DNA of 64,000 nucleotides from Bacteroidetes bacterium 43-93 (GTDB lineage Bacteria; Bacteroidota; Bacteroidia; Chitinophagales; Chitinophagaceae). How positions within the stretch are numbered: the first letter of the stretch is position 1; every line of letters starts with the position of its first letter. The stretch lies in assembly GCA_001897855.1 (NCBI GenBank), contig MKUO01000001.1, positions 248,001-312,000 of the forward strand, in the 5' to 3' direction. The position numbers and the translations under genes are program-made. Positions 25,428 through 33,587 of this stretch are shown in pieces. The notes beneath the pieces are model-generated. The model did not search any database, had not been told where the DNA came from, and saw only the letters and a program-made list of their open reading frames with translations.

Positions 25428-28400
25428 ATGGAAAGCAAGCCCGATGAAGTGGACCTGAAAATAGCCGAAACAAATGCAAATAAAGGAGACAGCAATACTA
25501 CACCGCTGCAAGATTATTATTTATCCTCTCCCTACGCACGAGGCGTGGATATAAATGCCCTCGAACAGGAACTAAAAAAGATCATAAAGGGCGAAGTGCG
25601 TTTTGATGAGGGATCGAGGGCGCTGTATTCCACCGACAGTTCTAACTACCGGCAAATACCTATTGGTGTAATAATACCATTGCATAAAGAAGACATCATA
25701 CAGACTATAGCGGTATGCAGAAAATATGGTGCGCCTATATTGTCGCGTGGTGGTGGTACCAGCCTGGCAGGGCAAACCTGTAATGTAGCAGTGGTAATGG
25801 ATATGTCTAAATACTATAACAAGATATTAGCGATAGACGTTGACCGTAAACTGGTGCGTGTGCAACCCGGCATTGTGCTCGACCACATGAAAATTGAAAC
25901 TGAAAAGCTGGGGTTGACCTTTGGCCCGGATCCCTCAACACACAACCATTGTACTATTGGTGGTATGCTCGGCAACAATTCATGCGGGGTACATTCGGTG
26001 ATGTCGGCATTCTACGGTTATGGTGCGCGCATGTCTGATAATATCACATCCATGCGTGTGATCACTTATGATGGGATTGAAATGGAAGTTGGCCCCACGA
26101 CAGAAGAAGAATATGCACAAATAATAGCAGAAGGCGGGCGAAGGGCAGAGATATACAGCAGACTGAAGGGAATCAGGGATCAGCATATAGAACTTATCAG
26201 GACTAAGTTTCCTAATATACCACGCCGGGTATCAGGATATAACCTGCCCGCGTTACTGCCCGAAAACGGATTTAATATGGCCACAGCATTGGTGGGTACC
26301 GAAAGTACATGCGTTACCATACTGGAAGCTACACTAAAGCTAATGCCTAAGCCTGAAGCAAGAACGCTGGTTGTGCTGGGATATCCTGATCTGTATAGTT
26401 CGGGCAAGCACATTATGGATGTACTACAGCATGAACCTATAGGGCTGGAAGGCATTGATGACCTGCTGATAGGGTACATGAAGAAGAAAGACCTGAATAT
26501 AGAATACCTGCCTTTGTTGCCCAAAGGGAAAGCATGGCTGTTGGTGGAATTTGGCGGCAATTCGCAGGAAGATGCAGATAATAAAGGAAGGAAATTAATA
26601 GCAGCAATAGAACAGATGCCCGATGCGCCCACCACCAGCCTTGTAGATGACCCGGCGCAGGAATGGAAGATATGGGAAGTACGGAAATCGGGCCTGGGAG
26701 CGACAGCATGGGTGCCGGGTGAGCCCACCACAGAAGAAGGCTGGGAAGATTCTGCAGTGCCGCCTGAGAAAATAGGGGAATATCTCGTAGACCTTAAAAA
26801 GCTGTTCAATAAATACGGGTGGAACCCATCTTTATACGGCCACTTTGGACAAGGCTGCGTGCATTGTCGTGTACCATTTGATATGCTTACGGAAAAAGGG
26901 CTGGAAACCTATAAACAGTTTACCATAGAAGCAGCACACCTGGTAGTAAAATATGGAGGATCTATATCAGGTGAGCACGGAGACGGGCAATCGAAAGCAG
27001 ACCTACTGGAAATCATGTATGGCAAAGAATTGTTGCAGGCATTCAGGGATTTTAAGCGTGTATGGGATCCTGAATGGAAGATGAACCCCGGAAAGATGAT
27101 AGAACCCTACGGACAACTCACCAACCTGCGGATGGGTGTCCACTATCATCCTGAAGAACCGAAGACACATTTCCAATACCCGGAAGAACAAAACAGTTTC
27201 TCGTTTGCCATGACCCGCTGCGTGGGAGTAGGGGAGTGCCGCAGGTCATCGGGCGGTACTATGTGCCCCAGCTACAGGGTAACCAATGAAGAGAAACACA
27301 GTACACGCGGGCGTGCCCGTATGCTCTTTGAAATGCTGATGGGTGATGTAGCGCATGGATGGAAAGATGAGCATGTAAAAGATTCGCTGGACCTGTGCCT
27401 GTCCTGCAAAGGATGTAAGGGCGACTGCCCGGTGAATGTAGATATGGCTACTTATAAGGCAGAGTTTCTTTCGCACTATTATAAGGGTAAGTTGCGACCT
27501 GTTACCGCCTATACATTTGGATGGATACACAAATGGGCAAGCATCGCATCTGCAATACCCGGCATTGCGAATTTTGTAACACAGAACAAATTCATCAGCC
27601 CGATATTTAAATGGATCGGGGGTATCGCACCGCAAAGAAAAGTACCCAGGTTTGCTGATACTACTTTTAAAAAATGGTTTGGCAAGAGAAATACACCGGG
27701 CCAGAGGCCGCGCCCACAAGTGATCCTATGGGCAGATACGTTCAATAATTATTTTTTACCTGAAACGTTAATAGCAGGACTGGAAGTGCTGGAAGCGGCA
27801 GGCTTCGAAGTGATAGTGCCCAAACAGGCATTGTGTTGCGGAAGGCCTTTGTATGATTTTGGAATGCTGGATACAGCGAAGAAACTACTGCAGAATATAC
27901 TGGAAAGTTTAAGTGTAGAGATAGAAAAGGGAATACCCGTAGTAGGATTGGAACCCAGTTGTGTCGCGGTGTTCAGGGATGAACTTTGCAATCTGTTTCC
28001 GGCAGACCGCAATGCACAAAGACTGAAGACGCAAACCTATACTTTGGCAGAATTTCTACAGCTGAAAGCTCCGCAGTTTGCATCGCAAATCAGAGGCGAG
28101 GCATTGGTGCATGGCCATTGCCATCATAAAGCTATTATGAAGATGAACGATGACGCAGCTATATTAAAAAAGACAGGCCTTGATTATAAGATACTGGATT
28201 CGGGCTGCTGTGGCATGGCAGGTTATTTTGGATACGAAAAAGGAACACATTACGATGTGTCTGTAAAAGCAGGAGAATTAGTATTACTGCCGCAAGTAAG
28301 AAATGCGCCGAAAGAAACGTTTATAGTTGCGGATGGCTTTAGCTGCCGCGGGCAAATAGAACAACAAACAGACCGGAAGGCGCTGCACCTGGCACAGGTA

Positions 28401-28505
28401 TTGCACATGGGTTTGCAAAAAGACAGTACGGCGCCAATAGCATATCCTGAAAACGAATACCTGGAAAGGATGAAACGTATCTTATTAAATAAAACGAACC
28501 AATGA
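25428..28505 (+). CDS. FAD-linked oxidase fused to Fe-S and CCG domains (YdiJ/GlcD-GlcF-like)
   Basis: A 1025-residue flavoprotein. FAD-binding (PCMH) domain with SRGGGTSLAGQTC near 106 and DPSTHNHCTIGGMLGNN, then the FAD-oxidase C domain. The 2x[4Fe-4S] ferredoxin-like part has CVGVGECRRSSGGTMCP near 600 and CLSCKGCKGDCP near 657. The C-terminal GlcF-like half has two CCG motifs (CCGRP near 803, GCCGMAGYFG near 927). The length and order match D-2-hydroxyacid dehydrogenases such as YdiJ. It would oxidise a D-2-hydroxy acid and pass electrons to the quinone pool. The next gene overlaps its stop by four bases. Confidence 0.9.
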   Translation: MESKPDEVDLKIAETNANKGDSNTTPLQDYYLSSPYARGVDINALEQELKKIIKGEVRFDEGSRALYSTDSSNYRQIPIGVIIPLHKEDIIQTIAVCRKYGAPILSRGGGTSLAGQTCNVAVVMDMSKYYNKILAIDVDRKLVRVQPGIVLDHMKIETEKLGLTFGPDPSTHNHCTIGGMLGNNSCGVHSVMSAFYGYGARMSDNITSMRVITYDGIEMEVGPTTEEEYAQIIAEGGRRAEIYSRLKGIRDQHIELIRTKFPNIPRRVSGYNLPALLPENGFNMATALVGTESTCVTILEATLKLMPKPEARTLVVLGYPDLYSSGKHIMDVLQHEPIGLEGIDDLLIGYMKKKDLNIEYLPLLPKGKAWLLVEFGGNSQEDADNKGRKLIAAIEQMPDAPTTSLVDDPAQEWKIWEVRKSGLGATAWVPGEPTTEEGWEDSAVPPEKIGEYLVDLKKLFNKYGWNPSLYGHFGQGCVHCRVPFDMLTEKGLETYKQFTIEAAHLVVKYGGSISGEHGDGQSKADLLEIMYGKELLQAFRDFKRVWDPEWKMNPGKMIEPYGQLTNLRMGVHYHPEEPKTHFQYPEEQNSFSFAMTRCVGVGECRRSSGGTMCPSYRVTNEEKHSTRGRARMLFEMLMGDVAHGWKDEHVKDSLDLCLSCKGCKGDCPVNVDMATYKAEFLSHYYKGKLRPVTAYTFGWIHKWASIASAIPGIANFVTQNKFISPIFKWIGGIAPQRKVPRFADTTFKKWFGKRNTPGQRPRPQVILWADTFNNYFLPETLIAGLEVLEAAGFEVIVPKQALCCGRPLYDFGMLDTAKKLLQNILESLSVEIEKGIPVVGLEPSCVAVFRDELCNLFPADRNAQRLKTQTYTLAEFLQLKAPQFASQIRGEALVHGHCHHKAIMKMNDDAAILKKTGLDYKILDSGCCGMAGYFGYEKGTHYDVSVKAGELVLLPQVRNAPKETFIVADGFSCRGQIEQQTDRKALHLAQVLHMGLQKDSTAPIAYPENEYLERMKRILLNKTNQ

Positions 28506-28933
28506 AAACAAAACTGATCAACAATGAACCGCGTACCCGCCTTGTGATTTTTGAAGACGGAGATGAAGTACTGAACCAACTGAGCTTATTTGCCGCGCAT
28601 AATAGTATTGGGTTTGCATCTTTGCAGGGCATCGGTGCGTTTAGCAGTGCGACGATCGGCTATTTTGACTTTAGCATCAAAGATTATAAAAAGATAGAGG
28701 TAAATGAACAGGTAGAAGTGCTGGCTATTACTGGTAATATATCCATGTATGAGAATAAGCCCAAAGTACATGCGCACGTATTGCTGGGAAAGGCCGATGG
28801 CAGCACGGTTGGCGGCCATTTTCTAAAAGGTACGGTGCACCCGACGCTGGAGGTAGTGCTTACGGAAGGGAATCAAAGAATAGAACGCCTGTTTGATGAT
28901 GAAACAAATCTGCCATTAATTAAATTGATTTAA
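28502..28933 (+). CDS. PPC (DUF296) domain protein
   Basis: A 143-residue plants-and-prokaryotes-conserved domain protein. It shows SLQGIGAFSSATIGYFD near residue 40, and the conserved HAHVLLGKADG---GGHF--GTVHPTLEV block near 83-115, whose His residues usually bind a metal in a trimer. In plants the domain occurs in AT-hook proteins. In bacteria its role is unclear; regulation or a small-molecule function has been suggested. The ATGA overlap with the oxidase gene shows translational coupling, tying it to the sugar-acid operon. Confidence 0.88.
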   Translation: MKTKLINNEPRTRLVIFEDGDEVLNQLSLFAAHNSIGFASLQGIGAFSSATIGYFDFSIKDYKKIEVNEQVEVLAITGNISMYENKPKVHAHVLLGKADGSTVGGHFLKGTVHPTLEVVLTEGNQRIERLFDDETNLPLIKLI

Positions 28934-28943
28934 AACCATACAT

Positions 28944-29312
28944 ATGCACATAGGAAAAAAAGTATGGGCGATAGCCGAAGGATATATACCGGGGTGGAGC
29001 AACGGGCCCGACCCCGAGATGACCAGCCATGAGTCTATCTGCATCTTAAACGCATCAGAAGAAGATGCGCATGTGAAGCTGACGGTATTCTATAGTGACA
29101 GAGACCCTGTTGGCCCTTACGAAATAACGGTACATGCCAGGCGAACCAAGCATATTCGCCTGAATGATCTTACTAACCCGCAGCCAATACCACCGGCAAA
29201 GGAATATTCCAGCCTGATCGTATCGGATGTGCCGATAGTGGTACAACATACAAGGCTTGATTCTCGCCAGGATGCGAACGCATTGATCAGTACGATAGCT
29301 TATTCGGAGTAG
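28944..29312 (+). CDS. Anabaena sensory rhodopsin transducer (ASRT)-like protein
   Basis: A 122-residue protein that matches the ASRT family along its whole length: GKKVWAIAEGYIPGWSNGP, SHESICILNASEEDAHVK, FYSDRDPVGPYEITV, ARRTKHIRLNDL, and VPIVVQHTRLDSRQ-ANAL-STIAY. In Anabaena the protein forms a soluble tetramer that binds a sensory rhodopsin. No rhodopsin gene is in this window. Here it ends a sugar-acid catabolic operon, 10 bp after the PPC gene. Family members beside carbohydrate genes are thought to bind small molecules such as sugars, which fits better than light signalling. A terminator follows. Confidence 0.92.
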   Translation: MHIGKKVWAIAEGYIPGWSNGPDPEMTSHESICILNASEEDAHVKLTVFYSDRDPVGPYEITVHARRTKHIRLNDLTNPQPIPPAKEYSSLIVSDVPIVVQHTRLDSRQDANALISTIAYSE

Positions 29313-29319
29313 AAAATTA

Positions 29320-29350
29320 AAGAGCCGGCAATTTAGATTACCGGCTTCTT
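29320..29350. terminator. Terminator after the ASRT operon
   Basis: AAGAGCCGGCAAT pairs with ATTACCGGCTTCTT (12 pairs with one bulge, one mismatch), loop TTAG. It separates the operon from the convergent XRE-pentapeptide gene and could serve both. Confidence 0.75.
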
Positions 29351-29387
29351 CAATAATATCAATTGTGATTGATTTTAATGAATCACA

Positions 29388-30323
29388 TTATACAAGTGTT
29401 ACTCCGGACAGCTCCGCACCCAGTCCCTTTAATGCGGCATAAGTAAGTTTATCCATTTTAGCACCGTCGAAGTGAATAGTCTTTAGCGCCTTATAAAATT
29501 TATTCGTAATCGCGAAGCTGGCACGGAAGGATACATTTTTCAGCGTGGCATCAATTAAGCTGGCATCATTTAGCGCAGACATATCAAACGTAACACTATC
29601 GAAAATTTGTCCTTCGAAAGAGACTCCCCTAAGATCGCAATGATTGAAATCTACGTTGTTGAAGCTGCAGTTGTCAAATATGGTTTTTCTAAGATCGGTC
29701 TTGGTCAACTTTGCATCAACGAAGTTTACATCTGTGAAATTTGCACCCTGTCCTGATATATTAAATGTAGTGCGTTGAAGAGTAGCTTTGCTGAAGCTCG
29801 CATCAGTGAGGTCTGTAATAGAAAAATTACAATCTGTGAGGTTGGCAGAATCAAAATTAGCTTCACGGGCGTCGCAGGTGTCAAAAATGCTGCCTGTAAG
29901 ATCGGCCCCAGAAAAATCTGCTCCGAACAAAGCACTTGCTTTAAACTTCATTTTATGGGCAGTGACGCCGGCAAAATCGCTTTTTGTGAGGTTGCTTCCA
30001 TTGAAGTTGGTTAGCAATTGCTGGCCAGGTACCATAGAACCTGTGCTTTCTTTTAAGGATTCCTCAGGAGTATTATTATCGTCCGTTTCTGTAAGATTCG
30101 TTTCACTAACTGGTGATTGAAAGTTCTCTGAAAAATAATTGAGGTCGACGCCCAAAATTTCTGCCAGGCGGTTAAAAGTGATGATGTCCGGGACAGATTC
30201 ACCACGTTCCCATTTGCCAACCGCCTGGGGGCTGATAAACAGAAGTTGGGCTAGTTGCGCCTGCGACATATTAGCTTTTTTTCTTGCCTGGACAATTTTG
30301 CTGCCGATGATTTTCGTATCCAT
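29388..30323 (-). CDS. XRE helix-turn-helix fused to a pentapeptide-repeat domain
   Basis: A 311-residue protein in two parts. Residues 1-62 are an XRE/Cro HTH (IVQARKKANMSQAQLAQLLF, PQAVGKWERGES, LAEILGVDLNYF). A polar linker (about 63-103, rich in T, E, N, S) follows. Residues 104 to about 270 are pentapeptide repeats of the A(D/N)LXX type, such as LFGADFSGADLTGSIFD, ANFDSANLTDCNF and DLRGVSFEGQ, expected to fold as a right-handed quadrilateral beta-helix. Some pentapeptide proteins mimic DNA and protect gyrase (Qnr, MfpA). The HTH fusion suggests DNA targeting or autoregulation. It is a single gene, not an operon. Confidence 0.88.
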   Translation of the reverse strand: MDTKIIGSKIVQARKKANMSQAQLAQLLFISPQAVGKWERGESVPDIITFNRLAEILGVDLNYFSENFQSPVSETNLTETDDNNTPEESLKESTGSMVPGQQLLTNFNGSNLTKSDFAGVTAHKMKFKASALFGADFSGADLTGSIFDTCDAREANFDSANLTDCNFSITDLTDASFSKATLQRTTFNISGQGANFTDVNFVDAKLTKTDLRKTIFDNCSFNNVDFNHCDLRGVSFEGQIFDSVTFDMSALNDASLIDATLKNVSFRASFAITNKFYKALKTIHFDGAKMDKLTYAALKGLGAELSGVTLV

Positions 30324-30589
30324 AAGTATCGTCTTTTATGTTTTTTAGATAGGGCAAAGGTATTTCGGCCGTTAGCCGAAATCAGCAAAAACAGCTTTAC
30401 TCTTAGTTGTATACCCACTACTTGCGGTTGTAATTAAGCAACTTTGAGTAGTATTTGATGGAAAGTACATGATATTGTGTGAAATAGGTGTACAAGCATT
30501 CAAAGCTCAGGATAGTTTTTAAATAGCGATAAAATATATTTAACTTACTGGGGACGCACGGAATTTTCCCATTATTAAAATGCATTATC

Positions 30590-31459
30590 ATGGTTTCTGC
30601 TATTCAAAAAGCAAAGGCTGACAGGTTTCTACAGTTTCATCAGGATGAAGAAATATTGGTATTATTAAATTCCTGGGATGCCGGTAGCTCTAAATTAATA
30701 GAGGCATGCGGCTATAAAGCAATCGCAACCACCAGTATGGGAATAGCAGCATCGCTTGGGTATCCAGACTGCGAGGTGATACAACTGCAGGAAATGATAG
30801 GTGCGATAACGCAGGTGGTAAATGCAGTTGAAGCCCCTGTAACAGTGGATATAGAAGCAGGGTATGGGAATAATACGGAAGAAGTATTAGCATCGATACG
30901 ACAGATCATTGCTACCGGGATAGTCGGGGTCAATATAGAAGACAGTATTAACCTGAACCCCGCGCTTATTGACGAAAACGAGTTTTGCGAGCGGATAGCA
31001 GCTATCCGTTCGTTATCTGATTCGCTGGGTTTTCATTTGGTGATCAATGCGAGGACGGACTCGTTCTATACATCACAAGCGTCTCCGCAGGAAAAGTTAA
31101 GGGAATCGATCAGGAGAGGAAATAAATATAGAGAAGCAGGGGCGGATTGCATATTTGTGCAACCTGTATGGCAACGAGATATCATTGCCACGTTGGTTAA
31201 AGAGATCAATGCACCCATCAACATCCTCTCAAACCCTGCCATAGGAGATGGGTTGCCACCATCTGTGCAGGAGTTGCAAGACTTAGGCGTTGCCCGACTG
31301 AGCCTGGGATCAAGTTTGATGAAGGCTACACTTGCGCTGATAAAAAAAGTAGCCGATGAGTTATCGTCGCAAGGTACTTACCAATATTTATTAGATACTA
31401 TGACCCCACTGCCTGATGCAGCATTAGCTTATAAAATGGCAGTGGGGGTAAAGATGTAG
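30590..31459 (+). CDS. Isocitrate lyase/PEP mutase family protein
   Basis: A 289-residue TIM-barrel carbon-carbon or phosphorus-carbon lyase of the PEP mutase/2-methylisocitrate lyase group. Motifs: NSWDAGSSKLIEACG near 25, DIEAGYG near 86 (metal-binding Asp), NIEDS near 117, and NARTDSF near 152. The KKCGH catalytic loop of true isocitrate and methylisocitrate lyases is missing, which points to an oxaloacetate-hydrolase-like or uncharacterised branch. The ATG at 30590 is chosen. It converges with the SusD-linked lipoprotein gene, with 11 bp between the stops. Confidence 0.85.
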   Translation: MVSAIQKAKADRFLQFHQDEEILVLLNSWDAGSSKLIEACGYKAIATTSMGIAASLGYPDCEVIQLQEMIGAITQVVNAVEAPVTVDIEAGYGNNTEEVLASIRQIIATGIVGVNIEDSINLNPALIDENEFCERIAAIRSLSDSLGFHLVINARTDSFYTSQASPQEKLRESIRRGNKYREAGADCIFVQPVWQRDIIATLVKEINAPINILSNPAIGDGLPPSVQELQDLGVARLSLGSSLMKATLALIKKVADELSSQGTYQYLLDTMTPLPDAALAYKMAVGVKM

Positions 31460-31470
31460 CCACACTGTAG

Positions 31471-32106
31471 CTACTCTTTTACAAACTTCCTTAACGGGGT
31501 ACCATAACCAGGCGCTATCAATATGTATTGAAAATAAGTGTTGCCGGGTTCTATATGCAGCTCCGCGTTTTTTGTATCTATAACAGTACTTAATGTTTCT
31601 GAATATTCGGGCCCTGCAACAATTGTAGAGTCATTAATTACAGCGAAATAAATAGCATCAGAAAGGCCGGCACCGCCCATATCATTGTTTTCGTACAATG
31701 CGCGCGACTTCCGGGTAAGCTCTACGGGCAAGTCGTTGGCCGTACGAACGTATGTTCCTGTTAGGTCTTCCGCGTCTGTATAATTCGTAACAGCTATATA
31801 GCGCGCAGCCCCAACGGTGTAGCCATTCTTTGTTTGCGTTTGATATAGCATATAATATATACCGGGCGTGTTGACATCCACATTGTTTTCTGATGCCATT
31901 ATATTGCTACCTCCTGATATGGCTTCATCATTTATGACGGTGGCACCTGCGTCTTCCGGCATAGTACCACCTACGTTAATGGTAATGAACTTATCGCCAT
32001 TAACTTTTACTGTGGGCACCGTTACGACATGAGAAACAGTTTTGTCTTTTTGGCAAGCAGTAACTGTCAATATTGTAATTGCAAGTATTGCGAATATCTT
32101 TTTCAT
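31471..32106 (-). CDS. SusCD-linked lipoprotein, Ig-like (DUF5011/5012-type)
   Basis: A 211-residue lipoprotein (MKKIFAILAITILTVTAC, lipobox Cys at 18). Residues about 30-110 look like a bacterial Ig-like domain (GGTMPEDAGATVINDE, then VNTPGIYYMLYQTQTKNGYTVGAARYIAVT in part) of the kind found in surface lipoproteins of Bacteroidota. The C-terminal half is beta-rich and not recognised. It is the third gene of the SusC-SusD operon, 12 bp after SusD, the position usually taken by SusE/F-type glycan-binding proteins. A surface binding role is inferred from that. Confidence 0.72.
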   Translation of the reverse strand: MKKIFAILAITILTVTACQKDKTVSHVVTVPTVKVNGDKFITINVGGTMPEDAGATVINDEAISGGSNIMASENNVDVNTPGIYYMLYQTQTKNGYTVGAARYIAVTNYTDAEDLTGTYVRTANDLPVELTRKSRALYENNDMGGAGLSDAIYFAVINDSTIVAGPEYSETLSTVIDTKNAELHIEPGNTYFQYILIAPGYGTPLRKFVKE

Positions 32107-32118
32107 AATATTGTTTTT

Positions 32119-33576
32119 TTAGTCTTTAGCATCCCACCATACTTTCTCCGTCATACTTCTTTGTCCCGGAAAATTCAGATTACGTGTAATTTCCGTTTCA
32201 GGGTATGGGATGCGCTGAGGAAATTGATTACCGATCCTGGAAGTGCGCGATATAGTAAAGAATGTTGGGTAACCCGTACGTCTCCATTCTATCCATGCTT
32301 CATCGTTTTGGTTACCTGTCATTGCAATCCATTTTTCTGTGATAATAGCTTTAGCCTTTTCTTCTGTTCCTCCTGTAGAAGGGAAAGGAGCAATACTCGC
32401 CAAATAAACAGAGTCGAGATAATCCATAGACTCTTTATCGGTAAGGCCATACTCTGTATAGTTGGCTGTAATGGCATTGACATACAACTGATCGGCAGCA
32501 CCAGCCAGCCATCCCCTTGCCGCTGCTTCTGATTGCAGAAAGAGACTTTCGTAAGATGAGATAAGCTTAACAGGAGCGGTGGCAGATTCTGAACTATTTG
32601 CATAAGCACCAACAGCAGGCGAAGGAAGCGCATAGCTACCCGGCGGATTAATATTATAATATCCCTGTGGCAGGCCCACACCGGAGGAATAAAATACGGA
32701 CCTGCGCGGATCGCCTCTTGCAGTAAGCGTATCTAAAGCTGTGGCGCTAGCTACCAGATTTTGAACATAGCCGAGATTGACCATTTCGGAATAAAGAGGG
32801 TTGGCATTTCCCGGGTTACTCATGTAGGAAATCTGTGCAGTTTCTGATGGCCCTGAGATAAAACCGATTGCTGAAGTTTGTAATTCTGCAATGCCGGTAG
32901 CAGCCAGACCGGGATTTTTGTAGGCAAGCCGCAAATACATACGCAGCAGTAATGTATTCGCAAATTTGGCCCATAGCGTCATGTTGCCATGATAGATCAC
33001 ATCTTCGGCGCCGGGACCACCCGCTTCCGCATTAATCATATCCCTCCCTTCTTTTGCCAGTGCTATGATGCCGTTATAAACGTCTTCCTGTTTATCGTAT
33101 TTAGGACTTGTAATACCTGCATCTTCACCTTTTAGAGCTTCTGAAAATGGTATGTCGCCAAAGTTGTCTGTAAGTACCTGGAAAGTATAGGCTTGCAGTA
33201 TTTTGGCAATGGCCGTATAGTTGACCGTATTAGCGGCGGTGCCACCCTTTGCAACGATCTGTTTCAGATCAGTAAGCGCGCCCGAGTATAGTTCTGACCA
33301 TGCAGTATTGGCTGATGACGGGCCAGGTTGGTATTGCTCTAATGGCCTGTATTGTGATGAAGAAGGGTTTTGTGTCCAATATTGCGCCCAAACGCCGCCA
33401 ACGATCTGCAAATAATTACCTTCTACCTGGCCTATGGAAATTTCTGCAGCAGGTAACAGTTGTACGACCGTTACATCTGCCGGAAAGTTTTGATTTTTAT
33501 TTACGTCTAACGCTTTTCGGCAGCTATACTGGCCAAGGATGGTTAGCACAAAAAGTATATAAAGTATCTTTTTCAT
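32119..33576 (-). CDS. SusD/RagB-family outer-membrane lipoprotein
   Basis: A 485-residue surface lipoprotein that forms the lid of a SusCD nutrient importer. The signal ends at C19 (LFVLTILGQYSC). The protein begins KALDVNKNQNFPADVTVVQLLPAAE and has Trp-rich VGGVWAQYWTQNPSS and the helical repeats of the SusD_2 (RagB-like, SusD-like_2) branch, plus EWRRTGYPTFF near the C terminus. This branch often binds peptides or unusual glycans rather than starch. It lies 11 bp after SusC. Confidence 0.92.
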   Translation of the reverse strand: MKKILYILFVLTILGQYSCRKALDVNKNQNFPADVTVVQLLPAAEISIGQVEGNYLQIVGGVWAQYWTQNPSSSQYRPLEQYQPGPSSANTAWSELYSGALTDLKQIVAKGGTAANTVNYTAIAKILQAYTFQVLTDNFGDIPFSEALKGEDAGITSPKYDKQEDVYNGIIALAKEGRDMINAEAGGPGAEDVIYHGNMTLWAKFANTLLLRMYLRLAYKNPGLAATGIAELQTSAIGFISGPSETAQISYMSNPGNANPLYSEMVNLGYVQNLVASATALDTLTARGDPRRSVFYSSGVGLPQGYYNINPPGSYALPSPAVGAYANSSESATAPVKLISSYESLFLQSEAAARGWLAGAADQLYVNAITANYTEYGLTDKESMDYLDSVYLASIAPFPSTGGTEEKAKAIITEKWIAMTGNQNDEAWIEWRRTGYPTFFTISRTSRIGNQFPQRIPYPETEITRNLNFPGQRSMTEKVWWDAKD

Positions 33577-33587
33577 GTCGGGATGTT

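Noticed and set aside
28502-29312. Photosensory system because of ASRT
   Set aside because: No rhodopsin or retinal-synthesis gene in the window; the neighbours are metabolic.
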